Source: Gaoshiqia hydrogeniformans (GTDB taxonomy: Bacteria > Bacteroidota > Bacteroidia > Bacteroidales > Prolixibacteraceae). Taken from it: a stretch of 64,000 nt of DNA. Under the pieces are notes generated by a model. It made no database searches and had not been told where the DNA came from. It saw nothing but the letters and a program-made list of their open reading frames with translations. The stretch is taken from contig NZ_CP186334.1 of NCBI RefSeq assembly GCF_049347105.1, positions 2,294,001 to 2,358,000 on the forward strand, read 5' to 3'. Positions 1-8,121 of this stretch are shown here, piece after piece. Numbering within the stretch: the stretch's first letter is position 1; every line of letters starts with the position of its first letter. The position numbers and the translations under genes are program-made.

Positions 1-711
1 ATAATCGTCGCGGTGCATAAAGCCGACATAGGGATCAAGTCCGGCTATAATCAGCACTTTTTCGACCCTGCTGTAAAGTACGCCGTACGCATAATTCAGA
101 AAAGCGTTGAATGCATCCTGAGCCGGACGAAAGCTGCGCCCGCTGAACTGGTACCGCTCGTTTAGCAGAGAGCTTAGTGTTTGGAAGTATATCCGACCGG
201 CAGTTCCTTCCAGTCCGCGCAGGGTGTCATCGACGGCATCCATGTTGATTCCTTTAAGATCGTTCATTTTTTGTTTGAGCGAAGTGATTGAGTCTGTCTT
301 TTCGCGGATCTGGTCAGCGGTCGCCGGTCGATGATTTTTCAATCGTTTCAGAAACTCTATCTGGTTGTCGAGCTTTTTCGTTAGCCAGCTTTTAATCCAG
401 AAAACACCCGCCTCGTTCAGACTTGCTTCCAGCTGCTGTTTGCGAATTTTGGAGGTACTTCCAGGTTTACTGTGCCAAAAACGGCCGACGGGTACGCCAT
501 CGTACTCGAAGACAATAATGTCAATGTTGTTTTTCATAGCCAGAATGACTGCATCGGTACTGATTGCAGCGCCCTTGCTCATTAAAATCGAGGTAACCTT
601 TTGACTGGCAAAATGATGTTTTTGTTTTTCCCCGTCTTTGGTGAGCGAAACCTCGAATAACTCGTCTTTTACATGGACATAAGTACCATAGGTGTTAATA
701 ATTAGTTGCAT
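1..711 (-). CDS. cas1: Cas1 CRISPR integrase, 3'-truncated by window edge
   Basis: This is the integrase subunit of the Cas1-Cas2 spacer-acquisition complex. Reading from the ATG at 711, 237 codons stay open to base 1, where the window ends; the family is usually about 330 residues, so the C-terminal third is missing. The translation begins MQLIINTYGTYVHVKDE, the usual N-terminal beta domain. It later has the helical-domain signature NAFLNYAYGVLYSRVE (about 202-217), containing the probable metal-binding Glu217. GLDPYVGFMH follows, with the conserved metal-binding His233. The remaining acidic ligands would lie beyond the edge. It starts 10 bases after the cas6 stop, so it is the last visible gene of the cas operon; cas2 and the repeat array would be expected further left. 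Family assignment is firm; the subtype follows from the neighbours. Confidence 0.93.
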   Translation of the reverse strand, partial: MQLIINTYGTYVHVKDELFEVSLTKDGEKQKHHFASQKVTSILMSKGAAISTDAVILAMKNNIDIIVFEYDGVPVGRFWHSKPGSTSKIRKQQLEASLNEAGVFWIKSWLTKKLDNQIEFLKRLKNHRPATADQIREKTDSITSLKQKMNDLKGINMDAVDDTLRGLEGTAGRIYFQTLSSLLNERYQFSGRSFRPAQDAFNAFLNYAYGVLYSRVEKVLIIAGLDPYVGFMHRDDY

Positions 712-721
712 GCTTCAAACT

Positions 722-1381
722 TTATTCTATTAGATTGATAGTGCCAAAACCGCGGCTAACGGCTTTGCCAATTCCTGCCCAATCGGGTAAGAACGCATTA
801 CTGGTGAAACTCCCCGAAAAGGCAAGCATAGTCTGGTTCTTAAACAGAGTTTGTTTTTCTTCGAGCCGGGCAACAGCCATAATCCGTTCGGTCGTCCGAA
901 AACCGAGCCCTTTGTAAAAACTGAGGATGTTGTTTTGAATTTGGCGATTCAGAAACTGTTTCTTGTCTTCGTCGCACAGCATACTGTACTTGTGAAAATT
1001 TTCCTGGTTCAGTGCCATCCATAGTGTTTTGAATGAATAGTTGTACAGTTGCTGGTTAACGTTCAGCTCAATCTGCTTTTGGCGGATGTTTTTAGCTTTG
1101 ACAGGGTAGTGGGTGCCGTCGATGTTGACCTCGCGTATTTTTAAAAACAGTGAGACCAGCAGATCTGCACCTTCCTGAAATCCTACCAGTACCGGTATCT
1201 TGTCGATTACCTTATATTGCACCATGGGATAGGCATAGCGGGAACTGCCGTCAGTATAATGGTTGTGTAGCAAGGGAGAGTGTTCTTTAAACAGGTTGCC
1301 AAAATAGCCGCGTAGCTTGTGTGCATCGCGGGTCTGAAGTTGAATATCGGGAAATTGGATGGTGGTTTGTGTGATTTGCAT
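722..1381 (-). CDS. cas6: Cas6 CRISPR RNA endoribonuclease
   Basis: Cas6 cuts the CRISPR precursor transcript within each repeat to give mature crRNAs for the type I-B Cascade complex. The 219-residue protein is at the short end for the family. It ends in the glycine-rich loop typical of Cas6, GIGKAVSRGFGTINLIE, in the last 17 or so residues, which contacts repeat RNA. A candidate catalytic histidine is not obvious from the sequence alone. It lies between cas3 (2-base gap) and cas1 (10-base gap), so it is co-transcribed. This position is unusual: in many I-B operons cas6 is at the head and cas4 occupies this slot. Confidence 0.88.
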   Translation of the reverse strand: MQITQTTIQFPDIQLQTRDAHKLRGYFGNLFKEHSPLLHNHYTDGSSRYAYPMVQYKVIDKIPVLVGFQEGADLLVSLFLKIREVNIDGTHYPVKAKNIRQKQIELNVNQQLYNYSFKTLWMALNQENFHKYSMLCDEDKKQFLNRQIQNNILSFYKGLGFRTTERIMAVARLEEKQTLFKNQTMLAFSGSFTSNAFLPDWAGIGKAVSRGFGTINLIE

Positions 1382-1383
1382 GG

Positions 1384-3798
1384 TTAAATAGATACAAGTT
1401 GTTTATTTGTATTATACCCTGTATTTAAAGTTGAATCAGTGGCAGAATAAGAGTAGAAGAGTGATGGCTGTTCCAGGCTTGATAAATAGAAACCGTGTAA
1501 CTGCTCTGAATCAAAATTGATCTTTGTTTCTCCGTACGGTACAGGGACGTTGATGACATAGTCATAGAACGTTGATTTGAAGGCCGAAAACCGAGCTTTC
1601 AATTCCCAGGGGGTCAATCCTTCCGCTCTATATAGCGAGACATATTGTTCCCAAACAGCCTTGGCCTCTTCATTCAATTGAATAAAAACGGATTCGGACT
1701 TTCTCTCCTCGATTAAACTCAAATCAATTTCAGCAAACCGCAGACCTAATATCGAATCCAATAAAGTGGACGAAGTTTCATTGGACTGTTTCCGAACCTC
1801 TTTGAAATAATGGTCGATCAATTGTAAATAGTCCGATTCCTCCACATCGTTGAAATCCTTCAAAACATTTTTAGTTTTTAGGATCAAATCCGATCCGTAA
1901 ATCCGACTGGTGGTTCTTTGATGTTCCCCATCAATTTCGAAAAGGAAAATGTCGGAGATTGTTTTCTTTTCATTGTAACGGTTTGCCCGGCCTGCCGACT
2001 GGATGACGGAATCGATGGGCGACAGTTGCCTGAAAATCGTATCGACTGAAATATCCACTCCTGCTTCAATCAATTGCGTCGATATAATCAGCTTGCGGTT
2101 TCCGTTCTTTTTTTTAATTTTTCGGATAATCTCCTTCCGTTCATAAGGGGTGATCAAGGTGGAAAGGAAATAGTAATCGGTATCTTCCAGATCAAGGTTG
2201 ACCAGTTGTTCAAAGCAATTCCGCGCTGCTTTCTTCGTGTTCATAATGACCAACACATCCTTCTCCGGTTCCTCACAAACGTAATTTGAAACGGATTCAA
2301 TAAAGGAATCGAATGAAATCGCTTCGGCCTGATAATGCAACCTGGTGCGGTTAAACACGCTGAAATACTTTTGGTAATTAGGTACCAGCTCGGTAATATC
2401 TTCTCCGGGGGTAAAGATCAACGGCTGTGTAGCCGATATCAACACAAAATAGATGTTCAGCGATTCACCCAGCGAAAGGAACGATTTCCGGATAGTCTCC
2501 CACAATTCATAGGAAATAGTCTGTATCTCGTCGAGCAGCACTACGGCATTTCTCAGGTGGGCAAGCTTCATCAGCTTGGTCTTGTCCATCGAAAGAATGG
2601 TTTCCAGAAATTGCACAAACGTGGTTACAATAGTTTCCGACTGCCATGTCTCGATCAGAAACTGGCTTTTATCGAAGTCATAAACCCTTTCCGAGCCGTC
2701 TTTGTACTTGGGTTCAGCTAAGTGGTGGTGTTTCAATAACACGTCACTCGAATCAGTTCCCAACACTTGCTGGTACACTTCAAAGTTCTGATCGATAATA
2801 GAAGTAAAAGGAATATTGATCACAATTTTGGCATCGGCGTTACCGCTTAGCTGCCTGAGTTTATCGGCAACCGCATACGCCGTAAGGGTTTTGCCCAATC
2901 CGGTTGGCAGGGTGATGGAATAAAGGTGCTGCTCTGGTTTGAATACCTTTTCAAGATGCTCCAGCGTATTAAAATAGGCTTCGTTTTTTAACCGGTCAAT
3001 CTCTGTGTGTGCTTCATTAAACCCTTTTTGTTCCCTGAAATGATTTAAGCAGTTGGTTATATTAGTCTGCTTGCGATCAAGACGGTTCTCTTCATCAAGG
3101 ATCACATCGTTTTTGTCGGCATACATCAACGCCGAATAGATCACCTGAAAAAGATTGAACAAGGCAATGCGCGAAGGTTCGTCGAGTTTTGGATATTTGA
3201 ACTTAAAGGTAAGGATGCGGAAGTCTTTAAAATAGCGTTGAAAAGTGTTTTCCTTCCAATACTCTATAAATGAATTCCATGTTGTTTTAACAGGGCAATC
3301 AGTCAGTATTTCTGAAATGATTACTCCAATAGATTCAGTGTCGATACTTTCAATCTGTTCCGAAAAGTTTTCAATGTCGGTATCAGAAAAGAGCAGTTCC
3401 TTTTCAAGGTTCTCAATGCTTCCATGATGTCGTTTCACGGCAATTAGCACCAGTGCAGGAATCAATTCTGAAAGAAGTTTATCGCTAAACTGTTGTTTAC
3501 AATACCGGTTTGCCACAAACCATGTAAAGACCGACGACAGTTGTGCATGGTTTTTCAGATGACTATGTACTCCTTCGGGATTTCGAATATATGCCTGAAA
3601 GTAGCTGGTAGCCTTAGCCAAATCGTGGAAAGCCCCTGCGATCCACACCAGGTCGGTAAGTTGCTGTTGCGTTATTTCAGTGCCGCCCGATAGTGCGAAG
3701 TGATACCCGTTACCGGTCACAGTTGCAGTGGCGATGGAGGCCACCTCGCGGAGGTGGTCGATGAGGAGTTTATCGGGATGCGAGAGTAGTTTTGTCAT
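1384..3798 (-). CDS. cas3: Cas3 HD nuclease-helicase
   Basis: Cas3 is recruited by Cascade to the R-loop, where it nicks, unwinds and degrades target DNA. The 804-residue protein has the fused layout. An N-terminal HD nuclease domain carries FHDLAK (His58, Asp59) and a downstream HH pair (124-125). A superfamily-2 helicase follows, with Walker A LPTGLGKT (about 297-304), the Walker B variant DEIQ (423-426), SAT (455-457) and motif VI QSAGRANRYNE (600-610). All catalytic motifs look intact. The start at 3798 is directly downstream of a transposase/REP insertion that separates it from cas5. Expression of cas3-cas6-cas1 may therefore depend on read-through of those hairpins or on a promoter within the insertion. 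Confidence 0.95.
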   Translation of the reverse strand: MTKLLSHPDKLLIDHLREVASIATATVTGNGYHFALSGGTEITQQQLTDLVWIAGAFHDLAKATSYFQAYIRNPEGVHSHLKNHAQLSSVFTWFVANRYCKQQFSDKLLSELIPALVLIAVKRHHGSIENLEKELLFSDTDIENFSEQIESIDTESIGVIISEILTDCPVKTTWNSFIEYWKENTFQRYFKDFRILTFKFKYPKLDEPSRIALFNLFQVIYSALMYADKNDVILDEENRLDRKQTNITNCLNHFREQKGFNEAHTEIDRLKNEAYFNTLEHLEKVFKPEQHLYSITLPTGLGKTLTAYAVADKLRQLSGNADAKIVINIPFTSIIDQNFEVYQQVLGTDSSDVLLKHHHLAEPKYKDGSERVYDFDKSQFLIETWQSETIVTTFVQFLETILSMDKTKLMKLAHLRNAVVLLDEIQTISYELWETIRKSFLSLGESLNIYFVLISATQPLIFTPGEDITELVPNYQKYFSVFNRTRLHYQAEAISFDSFIESVSNYVCEEPEKDVLVIMNTKKAARNCFEQLVNLDLEDTDYYFLSTLITPYERKEIIRKIKKKNGNRKLIISTQLIEAGVDISVDTIFRQLSPIDSVIQSAGRANRYNEKKTISDIFLFEIDGEHQRTTSRIYGSDLILKTKNVLKDFNDVEESDYLQLIDHYFKEVRKQSNETSSTLLDSILGLRFAEIDLSLIEERKSESVFIQLNEEAKAVWEQYVSLYRAEGLTPWELKARFSAFKSTFYDYVINVPVPYGETKINFDSEQLHGFYLSSLEQPSLFYSYSATDSTLNTGYNTNKQLVSI

Positions 3799-3811
3799 AG
3801 TATATAGTGTC

Positions 3812-3910
3812 TGGTGTGGGCACTGTCATGGGGCAGTGCCCACGGAGCTGCACTCCTGTCATGGGGCGTTGCCCCAAGTTACGCTGTCTCAGGCTTGCAG
3901 CCTGAGGGAA
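3812..3910. repeat. REP-like palindrome cluster, cas3 side of the transposase
   Basis: Three short palindromes are packed between the cas3 start and the transposase stop. GGGCACTG (3818-3825) pairs with CAGTGCCC (3834-3841). GGGGC (3863-3867) pairs with GCCCC (3871-3875). CTCAGGCT (3888-3895) pairs with AGCCTGAG (3899-3906). The ATGGGGC-GCCCCAAGTT and CTCAGGC-GCCTGAG motifs recur on the other side of the transposase gene, which is the arrangement expected of REP sequences mobilised by a RAYT. The hairpins could also influence transcription or mRNA stability between cas5 and cas3. Confidence 0.7.
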
Positions 3911-3918
3911 AAATGTGA

Positions 3919-4374
3919 TTATTCCCAAAAGTAGATTGGATCGTATTCAACAATATCATACTCTTTTACAAATTGTTCTAATTCTTCCTGATAGGTTTGG
4001 TAACCGTGATGTTCTCTTTGATTCTCGATGTAACGTTTCACGATTTCAACCTTTGAACTGCTGACCGAGAACGCCCCGTAGCCTATCTGCCATCTGAACC
4101 GGGAGGACCCACCTTCTATGGTTTTTATCCATTTAGACGATTGTTTCTTTACCTCTTCTATCACACGTGCCAGAGCATAGTTCTTCGACAGCCGGAAGAG
4201 GAGGTGCACATGATCGGGCACTGAGTTGATGATGAGCGCCGGGCTTTCGTATTGTTGCAAAGTTCCGGCCATATAGGTATGTACCCGTTTCTCTATGTTG
4301 GTACCGATCCATGGACTTCGGCCTTTGGTGCCGAAGGTGAGGTGGACGTAGAGTTGTGATAGTGATTGCCCCAT
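3919..4374 (-). mobile_element. RAYT / IS200-like HUH tyrosine transposase
   Basis: This 151-residue single-domain Y1 transposase is of the IS200/IS605 TnpA type. It opens with a YVHLTFGTKGR-type strand. It carries a degenerate metal-binding HUH motif, DHVHLLF (54-60), and ends in the helix RYIENQREHH, where Tyr115 is the predicted nucleophile. No TnpB partner is present. Palindromic REP-like repeats flank the gene on both sides, which marks it as a REP-associated tyrosine transposase (RAYT) rather than a full insertion sequence. It is co-oriented with the cas operon and splits it between cas5 and cas3. It looks intact. An ordinary IS200 without partner is the alternative reading. Confidence 0.85.
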
Positions 4375-4420
4375 AGTTAGATATATCTGTATCCGATGTT
4401 TCTGATCGTAGAGGATGCGT

Positions 4421-4527
4421 AAATCATGGGGCGCTGCCCCAAGTTCTGCTGTCTCAGACTTTCAGTCTGGAAATAACTCAGGCCAACGGCCTGAGACATC
4501 AGAGATAGGGGCAACGTCCCTATGAAA
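4421..4527. repeat. REP-like palindrome cluster, cas5 side of the transposase
   Basis: Four palindromes lie between the transposase start and the cas5 stop. GGGGC (4428-4432) pairs with GCCCC (4436-4440). CAGACT (4455-4460) pairs with AGTCTG (4464-4469). CTCAGGCC (4477-4484) pairs with GGCCTGAG (4488-4495). ATAGGG (4505-4510) pairs with CCCTAT (4518-4523). The ATGGGGC-GCCCCAAGTT and CTCAGGC-GCCTGAG units match those at 3863-3906. A short open frame across this stretch is composed of the palindromes and is not treated as a gene. Confidence 0.7.
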
Positions 4528-4555
4528 TGTGGATCCAATATGAGGTAAATATTCA

Positions 4556-5311
4556 TCACAGAAACAATATATTCCCTACCCCGTCAACCGTATAGTAATC
4601 CGAAACCCGCACACGCAGCGGATTCCCGTTTTTTTCGATCAGTACCTCGGAATATTCCAACACCTCACGGTCGCGGTTCATCGCAATGGGCATGTTATTG
4701 GCCGAATAGAAGTATTCCCGTTGGAACTCCACAGGAGGTTCGCCTTGTAGTTTCGACATGTTCACTGCCGTGATAATCTCGGTAAACCCGCCGTTTGATG
4801 AAGTTTCACTGGCCGTTGCCCGTTGCACAAATTCAACCTGTGCGGTAAATTGCGCCAGTCCCAGATATGGCGTAAAGTGGTGCCGTTTGTTCTGAATCCG
4901 TTCCGAAAGCTCCTCAAACTTCTGTTCATCGGCCATGCTTAGATAAATACGGTAATGCACATCCTTTACCAGTTCAAACTCAATTTGCGTTCTGCCTGCG
5001 CGCGCAAGGTCGTAGAACGACATTTTTGTATTGATCAGGTTAAACCCAATGTTCTCTTTCTTCACCGGGCGCATAATCTGCACCGCCATATCGCTCCGCT
5101 CTTTCGAGAAGAACTCCTGCACCGGCTCTGCCCCTTCGGGATAGACCCCGTCTCGAATTTCCCGCTCCATGCCCAATATAGCCCCCAGTATCCCGGCAAT
5201 GGCCGTGCGGGTAGGTATGGAATAGGTAAGCGGCGAGGTCGTGGTATTGTACTTTCGGAAGTGCCCGTATTCGCCACTGATGTCGAAAATGAGCAATTCC
5301 TTAGAGTTCAT
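4556..5311 (-). CDS. cas5: Cas5, type I-B Cascade subunit
   Basis: Cas5 caps the 5' handle of the crRNA in the Cascade complex. The 251-residue protein has the expected RAMP-type N-terminus, with LLIFDISGEYGHFRKY followed by SPLTYSIPTRTAIAGILGAI (about 25-45), a typical Cas5 block. The middle has a MSFYDLARAGRTQIEFELV strand. The C-terminus VDGVGNILFL is a short beta end. Its start overlaps the 3' end of cas7 by 11 bases, showing translational coupling. Downstream, the transposase insertion separates it from cas3. Subtype I-B follows from the neighbouring Csh2-type Cas7 and Cas8b. Confidence 0.92.
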   Translation of the reverse strand: MNSKELLIFDISGEYGHFRKYNTTTSPLTYSIPTRTAIAGILGAILGMEREIRDGVYPEGAEPVQEFFSKERSDMAVQIMRPVKKENIGFNLINTKMSFYDLARAGRTQIEFELVKDVHYRIYLSMADEQKFEELSERIQNKRHHFTPYLGLAQFTAQVEFVQRATASETSSNGGFTEIITAVNMSKLQGEPPVEFQREYFYSANNMPIAMNRDREVLEYSEVLIEKNGNPLRVRVSDYYTVDGVGNILFL

Positions 5312-6215
5312 CTTTACTGATATTGGTGATGATTTGACCTTTATTGACCATCGTCAACCGCGAATCAGTTTTCAAACTAAGGGCTGCAATCTTTTCCTTA
5401 TTGGCTTTCAGTACTTCGATCAGTTCGGTTACATCCAATTTGAAATCGTTGGTACTGCGTATCTGCATTTCGTTCTTTTCGCCACAGTTGAGGGCTAAAC
5501 GTTGGCGCAAGTTGCCAATATAGAACGGTTCAGTATAGTCGATGGTGAGTAGGAACAACGGAGCTTGTCCGAATTTCGACCGCGAAATCAGGTTTTTGGT
5601 ACCTTCCCAAATCCCTTCGATCAACAAGGCTTTGTCGCCTTCGTTCATGGTTGAATATTGGGCCGATTTCTCGTTGATTACCCCATTGAAGCCAATCACG
5701 GCATAAGGGATTTTATATTCGGTGCGAAATGTTGCCTGGCCTTTTTTATCTCCCGATGCAAATGCTCCCGTTCCCTGTTCCTCAACGATTTCAGTTTTAT
5801 TCAGCGATTTTCCCATCTGAAATTGAACCGGGCCAATATAGGTGATCGAATCGTTTGAAAGAGGGATTACCCCGCCAAATACGCGGATGTCGATACATTT
5901 ATTGAGGATCAAAGCGGCTTGCTCCTGAAAATCTTTGGCACGGCGTTTCCCGTCCTTAATATACTCTTTGTCGCCTTCGTTATAAGTAGTTTCGCGAACA
6001 AAAATATCCTGATTATCGCCTTGCCCGTTAAAGCCCTTGTACTCGTACCAATAGTCGCGGATGGTACGTTTCAGGCGTACATCCGACACCAGAATGGTGC
6101 TGCTCTCGGTGTCGAAACGCGGACGGTTTTCGTTCAACGGGTCGCCATTCGGATTGGCATTCTCAATATCGTAAAGGAACAAAAGTTCGCTGCGGTTGCT
6201 GATTATTTCACTCAT
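5301..6215 (-). CDS. cas7: Cas7 (Csh2 family), type I-B Cascade backbone
   Basis: Cas7 polymerises along the crRNA spacer to form the Cascade backbone. The 304-residue protein has the hallmark start of the Csh2/Cas7b group: NRSELLFLYDIENANPNGDP followed by RPRFD and SDVRLKRTIRDYW (about 45-58). A FGGVIPLSN segment and the C-terminal GEKNEMQIRSTNDF are also family-like. Length is normal. It is 22 bases downstream of cas8b and overlaps cas5 by 11 bases, so cas8b-cas7-cas5 form a tight translational unit. Confidence 0.94.
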   Translation of the reverse strand: MSEIISNRSELLFLYDIENANPNGDPLNENRPRFDTESSTILVSDVRLKRTIRDYWYEYKGFNGQGDNQDIFVRETTYNEGDKEYIKDGKRRAKDFQEQAALILNKCIDIRVFGGVIPLSNDSITYIGPVQFQMGKSLNKTEIVEEQGTGAFASGDKKGQATFRTEYKIPYAVIGFNGVINEKSAQYSTMNEGDKALLIEGIWEGTKNLISRSKFGQAPLFLLTIDYTEPFYIGNLRQRLALNCGEKNEMQIRSTNDFKLDVTELIEVLKANKEKIAALSLKTDSRLTMVNKGQIITNISKDEL

Positions 6216-6237
6216 TGTTTTATTTATTTAATGGTTA

Positions 6238-8115
6238 TTATTCGGTTACTTGATTATTTTCTTCTTTTTCATTCTTGAACTTGCGCCCCATTTCGAGACC
6301 TGCCACAAAATAGAACGATAGCTCGTTGTTGCTCAACGAAACCAGTTCTTGCTTTTTTGTTACAAAATAATGGCTGATCACTTCGCGCAAATCGGCATAG
6401 ACGTAGAAATTCTTTTGGTATTTCTGGATTTTGTCCAGTGCTTCGGTGTAAACCTGCATCAATAATTCCGGGTTTAGCTTGTACCCGCGCAGCTTGTTTT
6501 CGAACGGGGTGTTGCTAAGGTTGGCATGTTGTATGTCGAAAAGGAAACGAACCATGATCCCCACGGCAAATATCCCTACTTTGATATCGCTGTCGATGAA
6601 ACGTTCATTCTCCTTTACAAACTGGTTAAACCCATCGAGGTTAAACCGGCTTGTTTTCTTTTCAGTAACGATTGTATCCATATACTTATAGTTTTTATTG
6701 TTTTCGATGATTTTAAGTTCCTGTAAATAGTTGATGAGTAGTATCGCCTTTAGCACAGTCCAACCGGCTGGCTCTGTCCATTTGTCCTGTGTTTTGGCTT
6801 CGTTGTAGTTTTTGCGGATCACTGCGATAACCCGTTCGAAAATAAAGGCTTTTGAAATGGGTTTTCCAAGGAAGATGCGTTGTACAATGTCGAGAAATTT
6901 GTCGCCAAAGAAATCGCTCACAATCCTAAACGAAAACTTCAAATCCTGCTCAACTTTCTTAATAACAATGGCATTTTTAAACAGCGTATTGCAGTTGACC
7001 AGTTCGGGCACCTCGACAAACAATTTGTTAAACCGCGATGGGAGCACCTCTTCCAGCATCATTTCAATGCTGATGGCCTCGGTCTTTTTGTCTTCGGAAT
7101 AGAACAGCATGTCGAGATAGAAATAGTTCTCCTGCCCGGCAATTATCTTCTGTACATACTCTTCGGCATCCGAGCGTTCCTCTCTCGATATTTTCTTCTC
7201 ACGGGCGGTGGCAAAGGCATCTTTCAGCAGTTCCACAATCATTTCCAGCTCATCGTTGTTGCTGCGGATAATTGGATGTGGCACAAATAGAAACTCGTGA
7301 CCGTGGAAATAGCCGGTCAGGTGTTGTTTAATGTACTTTTTGCCATACTCCAATGCCAGTGCCTCTTTCGACGACACGGGATAGTTGCGCCAAAACTTCT
7401 CTTTGTTGAAAAAGCCGCTGATAAAGCCGGGCTTGTCGGGACTGGAATACTTAAATGGGGCAGCAAAACCATAAATGTCGTCGGCTACTTGTCCAGAAAC
7501 AGAACAACGTTTTGAATCTGTTTTTGATTCCTTATTATTCTGAGATATTTTGCTGTCCAAATATGCTTTAGCAATTATTTGGCGAACAGTTAAAAAATCA
7601 TTTAAGTATTTTCTATTTGAATCTTCATCAATTACAATAGAGATACCTAAAGATTCTTTCTCTTCTTTTGGGCTTCCTTTTAAAATGCTTTCGACTTCTG
7701 ATTTTACAGTTGCATAACGAGATTTATATTCGCTTTCAATTAGCTTAAACAACGTAAATTCCTTTAAATTCTCATTCCAATCCTTAAACTTCAGAAATTG
7801 TAAGTCTCTAATGTTTTCAAGTTTCTTTGTGTCAGAAATTTTGGTGGTGATGGTTACATCTCCTGCTCTTCCCGAAGTTCCTTTTCGATAGGCATACTTA
7901 CGGTAACTGGTCGAATCCTTTTTTACCTTTTCAACATCGATTCCCTTGTACAAGCAGGTTAACTCGCCGTTGTTGCCTGTAATTTCAAACACCAGCAGCA
8001 ACATCTGGTAATCCTTGCCCGGGAACATGTTTTCGATGTAAAGGTCAACCGGGTCGAGCTCGCGGTTTTGCTCCAGTTGCCAGTGGCCTATTTGTGCAAT
8101 GGCTTTATCCTGCAT
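6238..8115 (-). CDS. cas8b: Cas8b (Csh1/TM1802 family) Cascade large subunit
   Basis: This is the large subunit of type I-B Cascade, which recognises the PAM and recruits Cas3. The 625-residue protein fits the divergent Csh1 family by length, operon position and the central stretch around GFAAPFKYSSPDKPGFISGF (about 216-235). Where many homologues carry a Cys-x-x-Cys knuckle, this one reads KRCSVSGQ, so only Cys204 remains. About 430 bases (7495-7930) are much more AT-rich than the rest of the gene. In two sampled 60-base lines there are 18 and 14 G+C, against 30 at 7201-7260. It starts 6 bases after the WYL gene stop. Confidence 0.88.
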   Translation of the reverse strand: MQDKAIAQIGHWQLEQNRELDPVDLYIENMFPGKDYQMLLLVFEITGNNGELTCLYKGIDVEKVKKDSTSYRKYAYRKGTSGRAGDVTITTKISDTKKLENIRDLQFLKFKDWNENLKEFTLFKLIESEYKSRYATVKSEVESILKGSPKEEKESLGISIVIDEDSNRKYLNDFLTVRQIIAKAYLDSKISQNNKESKTDSKRCSVSGQVADDIYGFAAPFKYSSPDKPGFISGFFNKEKFWRNYPVSSKEALALEYGKKYIKQHLTGYFHGHEFLFVPHPIIRSNNDELEMIVELLKDAFATAREKKISREERSDAEEYVQKIIAGQENYFYLDMLFYSEDKKTEAISIEMMLEEVLPSRFNKLFVEVPELVNCNTLFKNAIVIKKVEQDLKFSFRIVSDFFGDKFLDIVQRIFLGKPISKAFIFERVIAVIRKNYNEAKTQDKWTEPAGWTVLKAILLINYLQELKIIENNKNYKYMDTIVTEKKTSRFNLDGFNQFVKENERFIDSDIKVGIFAVGIMVRFLFDIQHANLSNTPFENKLRGYKLNPELLMQVYTEALDKIQKYQKNFYVYADLREVISHYFVTKKQELVSLSNNELSFYFVAGLEMGRKFKNEKEENNQVTE

Positions 8116-8121
8116 ATTCTT

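Noticed and set aside
365..604. Plus-strand open frame of 79 codons
   Set aside because: It is antisense to cas1, which continues through this stretch with conserved motifs.
3728..3934. Plus-strand open frame of 68 codons across the cas3 start
   Set aside because: It overlaps the N-terminus of cas3 and the palindromes; no domain or start signal supports it.
4377..4559. Short minus-strand open frame of 60 codons between the transposase and cas5
   Set aside because: It consists of the REP-like palindromes and has no recognisable protein features.
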